Assembly: GCA_027596075.1 (NCBI GenBank)
Contig: JADGJC010000352.1
Location: forward strand, 1-39,573
DNA from: Rhizophlyctis rosea
Taxonomy: Eukaryota > Chytridiomycota > Chytridiomycetes > Rhizophlyctidales > Rhizophlyctidaceae
Reading direction: 5' to 3'
DNA: 39,573 nt
A model generated the notes under the pieces. That model made no database searches. It was not told where the DNA came from and worked only from the letters and a program-made list of their open reading frames with translations. Made by a program: the position numbers and the translations under genes. Below are positions 1 to 8,187 of this stretch, piece by piece. How positions within the stretch are numbered: the first letter of the stretch is position 1; each line of letters opens with the position of its first letter.

Positions 1-169
1 ATGCGGACAAGTAGGACGCGTCTGGTAGTTCGGACGTGTCACGTGTTTGGTTAGATAGATAAACATGTGATCAGTTTTTTAGCTTAGTCAAGATCATGTG
101 ACCCTTATGTAATTACGTCGATCGCTTACGTGATTTTCTGTCGCACCTGTGCCACCTTGGGTGGTACAT

Positions 170-193
170 ATGTGCGTGTGCGTGTGTGTGTGT
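170..193. repeat. TG-rich microsatellite
   Basis: A short run of alternating T and G with two C interruptions lies in the otherwise featureless first 267 bases. I see no gene in 1-267; the fibre gene on the minus strand ends at 268. Confidence 0.7.
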
Positions 194-267
194 TATGTTG
201 TTCATTATTCAATTTTCAATATACATCCAAACAGTTAACTTTATCGTTCATTTGAGTGTGTATTGCT

Positions 268-1452
268 TCAAGCAGGTCTATTGACCAGCATGACTGGAGC
301 ATTCCCGATGAACAGATTGCCTGCGTACAAGTTCCCGGAACAACCCAAACTGGGAACAGTCAGTGCACCAGTGGTCGTAGAGGAGGAGGGCGTACTTCCG
401 GTCAAATTAACTGTGGAGGAACTGGTCATTGGGCCATTTAGGGTCAAACCATTGATTGAAATAGAGGATGCAAGCGAAAGCGTCCCATTTACTCGCGTCA
501 GGTTGCTCCCAATGGTGAGTACAGGTTCATATAGCTGACCTGCGGCCACAGATGTGATGTAATTGAGTCCGAGAACCCAGGGTTGGGTAGCCGCCTGCGC
601 TCCTGACAAGAACACGTTACCCGAGTTGATGTTACCGGAACATCCGATACTTGGAACCACAAGCGCCCCCGTAGTAGTAGATGTGGATGCTGTCGCCCCA
701 GAAAGGGTAATCGTGGAAGAACTGGTCAATGGCCCAGACAATCTTAGTCCTGTGAGCGTACCCACCGTCTCAATCCCAGGCTGGCTCGCTGCCAGACCGA
801 GTACCCCATTGGACTTCACCAGCGCAGGCGATACAGTGAATATAGGTTCGAAGAGGGCCTCTGAAAGGGCCCGGGTGATATACCCCTGCCCTTGAACGTA
901 TGCCTGAGTCGCGGCATCTTTCCCCGCGATGGTCAATGAGTCAAAGGCTTGGGAGCCATTCAGGGACAGTCTCCCGGCAGTGAGGCTCAACCCGGCGCCA
1001 GGGGTCAAATAAGACAATGCGTCAACATAGGCTTTATTTGTGATCGAACTCGGTCCTGTCGGGGTTCCTGAAATCGCTGTGACCGTGAGACTCCTACTCG
1101 TATTGTCAAACTTGAATGTGGTGTCCGTGGAGAGGGGGCCGAAGTCCTGACCGAAAAGGATGGTGCCCGCGGGGATGGCGCTGCGCCCGGTCCCGCCGCG
1201 GGTGACATCTATCACTACGGTTGCCTTGGGACCCCGGCTGGTGGGTGCGGGATCAGGGTACCTCCCCATCCGGTTTTCAATAATGCTTTGGGTGGCTGCT
1301 GATGGAGCGCTCTCAATGGTGTAAACATAAGTCGACGCCCCATTTACCTGGGAGTAGAGGAAGGGGTCCCCCATGTGTGTCTTGAGGAACATATCCAGTT
1401 GCGCTGGGTCCCGTACGCTCCTGTCAATGGTATACCTGGTATTTGCTGCCAT
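268..1452 (-). CDS. Tail-fibre/virion-fibre-like repeat protein (394 aa)
   Basis: This intact 394-codon ORF starts with an ATG at 1452. The first ~70 residues form a module ending in a Y-x-D-P-x-P motif that resembles part of the protein at 2870-4165. The rest is Ser/Thr/Gly-rich and built of imperfect repeats: a block with Y-I-T, L/F-Y/F-E-P and N-G-x-L-x-L-A appears twice, and a block around STSTTTGAL..VPS.GCSGN appears twice. Such STTTGAL and glycine-rich beta repeats are typical of trimeric fibres in dsDNA phages and large eukaryotic DNA viruses, where they bind host surfaces. It has no signal peptide or membrane segment. It lies at the left end of the virus-like block and points outward. 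Fibre identity rests on repeat style, not on a catalytic motif; a generic beta-repeat structural protein is the alternative. Confidence 0.72.
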   Translation of the reverse strand: MAANTRYTIDRSVRDPAQLDMFLKTHMGDPFLYSQVNGASTYVYTIESAPSAATQSIIENRMGRYPDPAPTSRGPKATVVIDVTRGGTGRSAIPAGTILFGQDFGPLSTDTTFKFDNTSRSLTVTAISGTPTGPSSITNKAYVDALSYLTPGAGLSLTAGRLSLNGSQAFDSLTIAGKDAATQAYVQGQGYITRALSEALFEPIFTVSPALVKSNGVLGLAASQPGIETVGTLTGLRLSGPLTSSSTITLSGATASTSTTTGALVVPSIGCSGNINSGNVFLSGAQAATQPWVLGLNYITSVAAGQLYEPVLTIGSNLTRVNGTLSLASSISINGLTLNGPMTSSSTVNLTGSTPSSSTTTGALTVPSLGCSGNLYAGNLFIGNAPVMLVNRPA

Positions 1453-1538
1453 CCCCGTACTAACCAGTTGCTCTTGACCGCAGAAAAAAGATTGCAGTAT
1501 CTTCGTATAATATCGAGACCAACACTTGAGGTTTGAAC

Positions 1539-2860
1539 CTATCGCGCGTTCAAAAAAATAAGATCTTTCAGCTGTTCAAAGGTCAGTTTACCGTCTTCAA
1601 AAAGCTGGTAGGCCCTGTCAGTTGGGTTTGTTATCTTGACCTTTTGATGTTGTAGGTCCTTCACGGAAGAGAGCCCTGCGGTGCCTAAACTATCTACCAC
1701 CTGGAATTTGACGAATAAGCTTCCTCTTTTCCAAGGGTTATGTCTGGGTATTGTCACCGCATTGGTTTCCTTGTATCGTTTTAGAATAGCTTCACGCTCT
1801 TTCAAGCATGTAATGAGCTCGGTTTTACATGTGTAAGTTTGTTTCACTTTTTGGTTCAGAAAGGGCAGCATGTGCATCCACTCATGATCACCATCCTTTC
1901 TGAGATTGTACACGTCCGCATATACATCGCTATTATAATACTCCTTCCCAAAGGTCGTATGGGCAGGGCCTCAGCTCTTTGAGCATCAGAATATGAAGCC
2001 AGCGCAAAGATCATATCAAAATATCCACCATCAAGACCATAGGCTGCCCAGTCTTACGAACATTCTTTTGGAATTTTTCATCCGAGGCATAAACGTATTG
2101 AGGCACTGCCAATGAAATGGGGGAGCGACGGTAAGTTACTGGCCCAGATGGTAGATCAACGTAGATGACCTCAATGTTTTCACTACGTTGATCTCAATGT
2201 TTTCAGCGCGCAAGCTCATATCGGCAGGCCCACCTCCATCATTTGCCAGCTGGCTTTGAAGAATGTGGTTTTCGGTATGTAGTCTCATCTCACTGACAAG
2301 TGACCTTCCTCCTTCCGAAATCAATTGCGTATCTCCGCCGCCAGTTGCGGACATTGTACCTACCATGGATGAGCCAGTTGATACCAAAGTAGCCACCCTA
2401 CTTCTGTGAATCTTCATGGTCTCAGCCAGTTCACCAGAAACATGTTGTAAAACCCGGTCTAAAAGTCCTCCAGCGTACAATAGTCTGTGGCACCACTTGT
2501 TGCTCTAACAGGAAGCCAGAACCTTCTGTTATCACTCATCAAAATGCGAAAACTACTTGGTGGCTTCTTCTTCAAATTGCTCCAGGTATCATGAGCTGAT
2601 TTGCGTGTATTATACGGACCGAATGCCCACATCAAATCCGATATGCTGAATACCATTCCAAGCTTTTCATCTATCATCCGTCGCAATCCCGAAGCGCTTG
2701 GATCAAGCTGAGCAAGCTTTTCATCTGCCCACTGGATACAATATTCCAGATCTAAGAGTCGTTTGAGGTCAAATATCAGGGTGGTCATTGCCAGCGCTGC
2801 ATCTCCGGCTTTCACGTCTTTATAGCACTCAATGGGACAGCCTTTTTTTTCTTGCCCCAT
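1539..2860 (-). pseudogene. Broken virus-block gene, about 430 codons, several frameshifts
   Basis: The minus strand from an ATG at 2860 to a stop at 1539 reads as one protein only if the frame changes several times: near 2460-2480, at a 23-bp tandem duplication (2170-2204), near 2040 and near 1960. Each segment is protein-like, with balanced composition and no low complexity. Segment 1 starts MGQEKKGCPIECYKD and is helical; the middle is Ser/Thr/Gly-rich; the last part has KDGDHEWMHMLPF and a charged helical C-terminus. I do not recognise the family. Its ATG is only 9 bp from the divergent ATG at 2870, so the two genes probably shared a promoter region. Decay is the simplest reading; programmed frameshifting at four places is unlikely, though sequencing error at some sites cannot be excluded. 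Confidence 0.6.
2170..2204. repeat. 23-bp tandem duplication that breaks the frame
   Basis: The 12-mer CTCAATGTTTTC occurs at 2170-2181 and 2193-2204, 23 bp apart, with similar sequence following each. Since 23 is not a multiple of three, the duplication shifts the minus-strand frame; the frame that continues after it is the one that is open and protein-like down to about 2040. Confidence 0.75.
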
Positions 2861-2869
2861 GGCAGGACC

Positions 2870-4165
2870 ATGGATCCATATAGTGTTCTCCGCAATATGA
2901 ATGCACAGATGGCGGATACTCAGAGTCGTCAGAAGGCGACTGAAGGAGCGCCGACACGCTTCCGTGGGGAAGAAGATGCCACAACTGATCAACCCCCTGT
3001 CACGGAGGGTGGGGACGCAACAACTGACCAGCCCCCCGCAGAGGGTGGAGGGGACGCAACAACGGATCAACCCCCTGCCATGGAGGGCGGGGATGCAACA
3101 ATTGATCAGTCGCCCGCCGAAGTGCCTGCCGACTCGGCCATAGAAAGTGGAGCGGATGGAGAGCCAGAGTCAGACGTACCGGTCGAAGACGCTCCCACAT
3201 CAGAGGAGACCCCAACAGATGAAGTCCAGCCAGGCCAGGTATCCGACGAAACTGCCGGAGGGGAAGTACCAGGGGAGACACCGGCGGAAGAGGAGGGGGA
3301 GGAGGTCATCACAGATCTCCCACCCGACGCCCCCTACCCAGAATACGACCCATCAGGGATGTCGGCTGGCTACGACGAGTTTTTGCGGCCCCGTAAGTTG
3401 GTGGATGACCCGCAGCCCATCATCATCACGCCTGTCATTGATTCCAACACGGAGCTGGTCCTCCCTGAGATAAAACAGGATGATGGGCCCATGAGCAAGG
3501 ACACACGAACAGATATCGTGTACAGAAAGACCATCACCAATGACGCAGCCTTACAAAACTTCCTCCAGTGCAATCACAGCGGGCCAGACCTCCTCCAGCT
3601 CGCATTCGGGTTGGGCACACCTTACCTGCACGTTCTTGTCCGCCGCCCGCTCACCGTGAAGGAAATCCGTCGCCTGGACGACTTGGTGAGCTACTACCGG
3701 GATCCCGACCCTGAAGAATATTACATCGTGTACACGAAAGACAATTATGCCCAGTACACGCGCGAGATGAGCGGGACTCAGGAATCCTTGCTGACCGCCA
3801 TGATTCAACCTCGGGCGACAAAGCCCGAAACGACCATCATCGGAGTCGCTTTCTATGTGGAGTACTGGAGAGAAGGGGACCCAGCTTTCGCCGGTCAAGA
3901 TGCCGGGATCGCCATCCGAGTGTTCGACTACAATCACAAAGTTGACGTTGTGACGCGCCATTTCGACCTGCCGAAGCCATCCGTAAAGGCTGACCCCACC
4001 TACAAGAAGGTGACCATTACGGGGCTTGGTGGTAAGGTGAACGCTTCTCATGAGCACGTCTGGCGCATCTTCGTGACTTGTGATGACTCTGACATCCGCA
4101 TCCGCTCCATCGCGACGCAGTTGATCATCGGATACAAATCGACGGTTCAAATGCCCCAGTTGTGA
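2870..4165 (+). CDS. Virion-like protein with acidic/proline tandem repeats (431 aa)
   Basis: The first ATG in the open frame is at 2870 (MDPYSVLRNM), giving 431 residues. The N-terminal ~165 residues are acidic, Pro/Thr-rich and disordered, with four tandem units near DATTDQPPAEGG. Next comes a module of about 65 residues ending YYRDPDPEE that resembles the N-terminus of the fibre protein at 268-1452. The C-terminal ~140 residues alternate hydrophobic and polar residues as in a beta-sandwich, with no catalytic motif that I can see. A likely role is a structural or attachment protein; this is inference from the fibre-like module. It is divergent from the broken gene at 2860 and followed 71 bp later by the OTU gene on the same strand. 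Confidence 0.65.
   Translation: MDPYSVLRNMNAQMADTQSRQKATEGAPTRFRGEEDATTDQPPVTEGGDATTDQPPAEGGGDATTDQPPAMEGGDATIDQSPAEVPADSAIESGADGEPESDVPVEDAPTSEETPTDEVQPGQVSDETAGGEVPGETPAEEEGEEVITDLPPDAPYPEYDPSGMSAGYDEFLRPRKLVDDPQPIIITPVIDSNTELVLPEIKQDDGPMSKDTRTDIVYRKTITNDAALQNFLQCNHSGPDLLQLAFGLGTPYLHVLVRRPLTVKEIRRLDDLVSYYRDPDPEEYYIVYTKDNYAQYTREMSGTQESLLTAMIQPRATKPETTIIGVAFYVEYWREGDPAFAGQDAGIAIRVFDYNHKVDVVTRHFDLPKPSVKADPTYKKVTITGLGGKVNASHEHVWRIFVTCDDSDIRIRSIATQLIIGYKSTVQMPQL
2971..3119 (+). repeat. Four in-frame coding repeats of 36-39 bp
   Basis: Four imperfect units encode variants of DATTDQPPAEGG. The units differ in length by multiples of three and in many synonymous positions, so they are old, not a recent expansion. 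Confidence 0.8.
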
Positions 4166-4236
4166 AGGGCAGCCCAGTGAGAGATGAATCAAGGGTCCCA
4201 CATCATTTCCTGATGTATCTAGGAAGATAGGAAGAG

Positions 4237-4887
4237 ATGGCAAGGAGCGTGAAAGTCTACTTGCGATGTATAGTCTCCGGCCAGCGCCCCAAACGGCCAT
4301 CCGCCGCCAGGCGCGGGAAAGGAAGCATCAATGTCCCACAGCATATCAAATTTGTTAAAGACCCTGCCATGACCACTGGGGATTGTCAGTTCGACTCCAT
4401 AGCGAAGGGGATCGGAAGAAAATCGACGTACCTAGCTGTGAGGAAAAGGATCGCGAAAGCATTGCTGGCTCCTGCCAAAGGAGATGGAGTCAAGGTCAAG
4501 CTCCTATGCGATATGTGGGCTTCTCAGAGTGAACATCAATATTTAGGGTTGAGAGGTACAGCCGCGGAACGACGAAAAGAATTGGCTAGGCGTATCAGTA
4601 CCCCAGGAAATGCCTTCTGGGAAGACCAAGGGACGCTGCTTCGGGCATCTGCTGTTTACGAAGTGACTTTTCTCATTTTCCGTGAAGAAAAAGGTGCGAT
4701 TCGCCCTCCTGCCAGGGCCAGCGACGTCGTATCGTGGAAGGATAAGAAGCACACGTTTTACATCGGTCTATTGTATGATCAAGACTTGCATTTTGACGGG
4801 GCAACGTTCGTCGTCGACAGACAAAGGTTTGCGTGCCTGGACGCCCAAAAGCATGGGCCCATCCTGCGGGCGCTCCTTCCCCATTAG
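4237..4887 (+). CDS. OTU-like cysteine protease/deubiquitinase (216 aa)
   Basis: The ATG at 4237 opens a 216-residue protein. Residues 46-56 (TTGDCQFDSIA) match the OTU nucleophile motif with Cys50. FWEDQGTLLRASAVYEV at 127-143 matches the helix-strand region typical of OTU domains, and His185 in DLHFDGA fits the catalytic His near the C-terminus. OTU enzymes cleave ubiquitin or ubiquitin-like chains and are common in large DNA viruses, where they counter host ubiquitin signalling or process viral proteins. The usual acidic residue before the Gly (D-G-x-C) is Thr47 here, so the triad may use another Asp. The first ~35 residues are basic. The stop overlaps the stop of the convergent ORF at 4884-5144. 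Confidence 0.72.
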   Translation: MARSVKVYLRCIVSGQRPKRPSAARRGKGSINVPQHIKFVKDPAMTTGDCQFDSIAKGIGRKSTYLAVRKRIAKALLAPAKGDGVKVKLLCDMWASQSEHQYLGLRGTAAERRKELARRISTPGNAFWEDQGTLLRASAVYEVTFLIFREEKGAIRPPARASDVVSWKDKKHTFYIGLLYDQDLHFDGATFVVDRQRFACLDAQKHGPILRALLPH

Positions 4888-5144
4888 GAGTCCAGGGCGC
4901 TCCCATCCTCCTTATTCCTTGAGTCTTCTATATCAGGAGCGTTGTAATACAAGCTGTAACTGAGGGCTGAAACGCAAAGCAAAGCCGCAGTGTACGAGAT
5001 CCAACAAAGCCAGTACATGACCCCTTTTCTGACCTTCAGGTGAGAAAGAAAGTACGCGTACTTTTTTGGAGGGCGAAAGTATGTCAGCGATTTCCTCACA
5101 AGTGTCGAAGATGATGAACCGGGCATTTTGTATGCCGACGACAC
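4884..5144 (-). CDS. Small single-pass membrane protein (86 aa)
   Basis: An 86-codon ORF with ATG at 5144. Residues ~43-66 form one strong hydrophobic segment (VMYWLCWISYTAALLCVSAL) preceded by a basic stretch, as for a single-pass protein with a cytosolic N-terminus. The last residues are acidic. Its stop overlaps the stop of the OTU gene by two bases, the compact convergent layout expected of viral genomes. A competing plus-strand reading of the same DNA is listed at 5044-5404. I recognise no family. Confidence 0.45.
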   Translation of the reverse strand: MSSAYKMPGSSSSTLVRKSLTYFRPPKKYAYFLSHLKVRKGVMYWLCWISYTAALLCVSALSYSLYYNAPDIEDSRNKEDGSALDS

Positions 5145-5404
5145 GATAAAGATGTGGAAACCAAAATCACAGGTATTGTGGCGGGTGCGAAGCCACTGTC
5201 CCGCCCAGACTATGGGAGCTTCGCTAGTTCAGGCGACCGAAGAGCTTTATTAAGGACGCCATTGTCAAATTGGAGGAGCCAAAAAAAACTTTTGAAGGTG
5301 GGATACCAAAAGCTAAGACCAGGGCCCGGCGCGCTTCTGGTCGGAAACGTAAGGTAGCCTCCAAAAAAAGGATCCGCGGAGACAGGAAGAAAAAGAAGGC
5401 CTGA
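5044..5404 (+). pseudogene. Possible broken K/R-rich protein (alternative to the antisense ORF)
   Basis: One plus-strand frame is open from 5044 to 5250, and a second from 5228 to 5404; a one-base shift near 5250 joins them smoothly. The second part is extremely basic, with ASGRKRKVASKKRIRG and a run of lysines just before the stop, as in DNA-condensing core proteins of viruses. There is no in-frame ATG in the second part. The first part overlaps the minus-strand membrane ORF, so at most one of the two is real over 5044-5144. It could also be a spliced exon, since a TAG followed by TTCAG precedes the second frame. Confidence 0.35.
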
Positions 5405-5460
5405 ACAGGAGGGCTGATGGGAGTCTTATTTTTCCACCCCATATGTAAGGGTTGCCAAGG

Positions 5461-6342
5461 ATGCCATTGAAAGTATTCCGACCTGAAGAAGAGGACGTCA
5501 TAACCAGCGAGGGCGAGGATGTCATCCTGGTCAGCTGCGAGCCTTACTTCATTCTGGGGCACGCAAAAGCTGCGTACTCCGAGGTCGTTGATGATGACCG
5601 TTTTGTGAAAACCACCTTGCCCCTGAATGAGATTTATCAGTCTCTACCAATTTCTTCGACGCTGAGGAACGCTTTGGCGTCTAACGCCGGCAAAGACAGT
5701 GCGATTTGGATGCCCAAGGAAGTCTCGGTGAAAAATGGGTCGTACCTGTACTTGACAGTATGTTCGTCCCAGCAGGAAGACATCATCCAGCCTACAGAAG
5801 ATTTCATAGACTGGAAAACAGAGAAGGAGCTTCTAAAAGGTGGCCTTGTGTGAGGGGAAGCGGCTGTCCTGGCGTATGTCCTCCGGAATCGAGTCAAACC
5901 CAGTAAGGACGTCACGGATTTAATCAGCAGACGGTCGGAGAGGGCCATCGCCAGCATCGAAGCCGTGGACAGGAGAAGGCGGCTCGCCTTGTTGCCCCTA
6001 CTGAACGATCCGAAGACTTACCTCCCTTTTTCTGGCAAGGGGCACGTGCTTGGTCAAGCGGGCAAGACTCTTACGGGGAAGCAAGCCCCTTCCCTCAAGA
6101 CAAGAGATAAGGCCGTCCGCCGCTTCCATGAGGCATTGAAGCAATACCGGGACGTTGCGAAGTCGAGGTATAGAAAGAGCTTGAAGAGGGAAGCGGACTT
6201 ACGAGAACAATTGTCAGCTTACCGGTCAAAATCAAAGGAACGATACCAGCAGAGTCTTACCCGCAGCAAGAAAACCAAAAAGGCCAAGGCCCCGGTGAAA
6301 CAGTCAAAGCGAAGGTCTACAGCGCATTCACGGAAGCGGTGA
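5461..6342 (+). pseudogene. Basic virion/core-like protein interrupted by one TGA
   Basis: From the ATG at 5461 the frame runs to a TGA at 5851-5853 and then stays open in the same frame to 6342, 293 codons in all. The part before the stop is acidic and mixed; the part after it is helical and increasingly rich in Lys and Arg (VDRRRRLALLPLL, SKSKERYQQS, KKTKKAKAPVK). The TGA follows GGLV and precedes GEAAVLAYVL; a single C-to-T change of CGA (Arg) would explain it. A basic C-terminal half suits a nucleic-acid binding virion protein, but I recognise no family. Alternatives are two adjacent genes (no ATG soon after the TGA) or readthrough. Confidence 0.6.
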
Positions 6343-6377
6343 ATTTTCTTGGTTCCGTATATGCAGAGACTACGGTC

Positions 6378-6608
6378 ATGCATATCTACATCATCCCAAA
6401 GGCTGCTCAGGTGAGCATCAACTATCACCCTGGCGGTGGAGTGGTGATCATCGCCGCTTCCCGCGCGGAAGGCGCAAAGATGGCGGGCGAAACACTCTAT
6501 GTCAACATCAGCCCGGATGAATGGGAGCAGGCCATAGAGTATGAAATAGTCGACAGGCCCGACGTGCAGCCCCGAATCGTCGTATTCCCGGATGCTGGCT
6601 GCTGCTAG
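6378..6608 (+). CDS. Small protein of unknown function (76 aa)
   Basis: The first ATG in this frame is at 6378 (MHIYIIPKAAQ), giving 76 residues of balanced composition with a Gly/Val/Ile-rich core (GGGVVIIAASRAEG) and NISPDEWEQAIEYEI. The same frame is open upstream to about 6174, overlapping the basic tail of the previous gene, and that upstream part also looks coding (AKVYSAFTEAVNFLGSVYAE). The true gene may therefore start earlier or be joined to the preceding one by a frameshift. It is followed 55 bp later by the membrane protein at 6664. Confidence 0.5.
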   Translation: MHIYIIPKAAQVSINYHPGGGVVIIAASRAEGAKMAGETLYVNISPDEWEQAIEYEIVDRPDVQPRIVVFPDAGCC

Positions 6609-6663
6609 GGACTCAATGGTAAATAAGGGGTGGATATAATCCAAAGAAAAGAGTGGTAGCCAG

Positions 6664-7482
6664 ATGGCCCTACAAAGCAATAATACTGGCCCTTATGTCC
6701 CAAGTGGCGACATGAGGCCCATGGATCCAGAGAGCGGCCTTCCACATCAGAGCACCAATCAGAACCAGGTTCCTTCTCGGTGGCTCAATGGTTTCCCAGT
6801 AGGGTCACGGGCTTTTCCAGATCCCATGAAAGAGGGGCGGTACCAGGCTTCGTCGTGGAGGATGAACTCCCCAATGGCCAAGTCTTTTGCCGCAGCCAAC
6901 CTACTGCACACAATCTACATAGTCTTAATCATCTTCCCCTGGCTAGGAAACGAGAGTCAACCATCCCCTTTGCAAAAAGGCCTTGTTTTCGCGGTAGTGC
7001 TTCCCTTCTCGGTCCTTTTGACAGCGCTTGTGTTGATTCAACCATGCCGGAATAAAGTATTATATATCATCTGGCAGGTCACCCTTGGCGTCGTTGGTAT
7101 CATGATCGCGGCCATCACCTCATTGAGGAACATCCTCTGCCACTATGGAACCGAGCCAAAAAACACGTGCGTGTCCACCTCCCGCCCGAATACTGTCAAC
7201 TTCCTGGTTTACACAAACCTTGGTCTGTTCCTTGTCCTCATCGTCGGTCATGGTAACAGAAAAGCTATGTGTATCCCATTCTCCTTCCTCCTTGTATTGC
7301 TGGTATGGAGTGTCTCCAGCTTGGACCGTTGGCATCCTTACCACTTAGGTGACAATTTCTCTGGAGGGGTTCCTACCATGGATGTGCATATAAACGACGT
7401 CGCTCAGCAGGAGGAGCAAAGCGGCTGTCGTCACTTCTGTCTGGCGTGCGCACTATGTGTACTGGCTTTCAGCGTTGACTAG
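6664..7482 (+). CDS. Multi-pass membrane protein (272 aa)
   Basis: The ATG at 6664 starts a 272-residue ORF. Residues 1-75 are polar, rich in Pro, Ser and Asn, with no signal peptide. About five or six hydrophobic segments follow, at roughly 75-95, 106-126, 132-152, 178-196, 204-218 and possibly 254-268. A short Cys-containing loop (ILCHYGTEPKNTC) lies between the third and fourth. It sits in a same-strand run of virus-block genes with gaps of about 55 and 140 bp. I recognise no family; a viral envelope or inner-membrane protein is only an inference from the neighbours. Confidence 0.6.
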   Translation: MALQSNNTGPYVPSGDMRPMDPESGLPHQSTNQNQVPSRWLNGFPVGSRAFPDPMKEGRYQASSWRMNSPMAKSFAAANLLHTIYIVLIIFPWLGNESQPSPLQKGLVFAVVLPFSVLLTALVLIQPCRNKVLYIIWQVTLGVVGIMIAAITSLRNILCHYGTEPKNTCVSTSRPNTVNFLVYTNLGLFLVLIVGHGNRKAMCIPFSFLLVLLVWSVSSLDRWHPYHLGDNFSGGVPTMDVHINDVAQQEEQSGCRHFCLACALCVLAFSVD

Positions 7483-7607
7483 CTCCATGCTTGTCGGAAC
7501 CTCCCACCGTTTTCTATTCCAAGGAGCTGTGTCTCCAGTTCGACCCGAGCCTCTAATTGATTGAGTAGAATCGCCCTGCGCCGAACGCGCCCACAAGGGG
7601 ACGCACA

Positions 7608-7658
7608 AAAAGCTATCCTTTGGGCATGGGTATGCAGAAAAGCTACCCTTTGGGCATG
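7608..7658 (+). repeat. 30-bp-period duplication carrying alternative start codons
   Basis: AAAAGCTAtCCTTTGGGCAT at 7608 recurs with one mismatch at 7638. The period is a multiple of three, so the ATGs at 7626, 7632 and 7656 are all in the same frame of the next gene. Confidence 0.75.
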
Positions 7659-8144
7659 CAGCACCTGACGTCTCTTTGCGTCCAAAAACTAGGAGAGGTC
7701 GACCTACCAGAATGGGCGCCCGATCATATTGTTGAGAAAGTTTTTGAGCAACGGCATCGACAAAAATTCAAGCTGCCGTTCCCTGAGACTGTGGGCGAGG
7801 ACATGAGGTTATTGAGGAACAAAAGACACAGATCTTGGAAATGGATTGAGGACATCAATCCAGACTTGTTCTGGGGGTATGTCATGGGAAATGGTAGTAG
7901 TGCAGGAAAGATCTACAGATTATTCGACTGCGGCTGCTTTGAGGAATCTGACGACGACAACTTTGATGGATGGATAAATAGGGACATTTGCAAGGGCAAA
8001 GCCTGCGACTGTGGTATGGTTGATCACTGTGGGCGGAAGAGGATTGACGTGGGAAAATGTAAAGAATTACATTGCTACGCCGGGAACACAACAGAGGATT
8101 TGGCCTGGGACTTGGGCATTGATCATTACTTTGAACCCTTCTAG
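7626..8144 (+). CDS. Cys-containing protein of unknown function (172 aa)
   Basis: Start chosen at the first ATG (7626); ATGs at 7632 and 7656 are alternatives created by the local duplication. The protein is soluble and highly charged. The C-terminal third has many Cys residues (FDCGCFEES, CKGKACDCGMVDHCGRK, CKELHCYAG), suggesting a metal-binding cluster, although the spacing matches no zinc-finger class that I know. It ends 43 bp before the ATG of the dioxygenase gene. I recognise no family. Confidence 0.55.
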   Translation: MGMQKSYPLGMQHLTSLCVQKLGEVDLPEWAPDHIVEKVFEQRHRQKFKLPFPETVGEDMRLLRNKRHRSWKWIEDINPDLFWGYVMGNGSSAGKIYRLFDCGCFEESDDDNFDGWINRDICKGKACDCGMVDHCGRKRIDVGKCKELHCYAGNTTEDLAWDLGIDHYFEPF

Positions 8145-8187
8145 ACTTCAATTTTTGCGGCGTTGTATTGTAAGGTATTTCGATTGC

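Noticed and set aside
2460..2486. Programmed -1 frameshift at GGACTTTTAG
   Set aside because: The heptamer does not fit X-XXY-YYZ and other frame breaks occur in the same gene, so decay is more likely.
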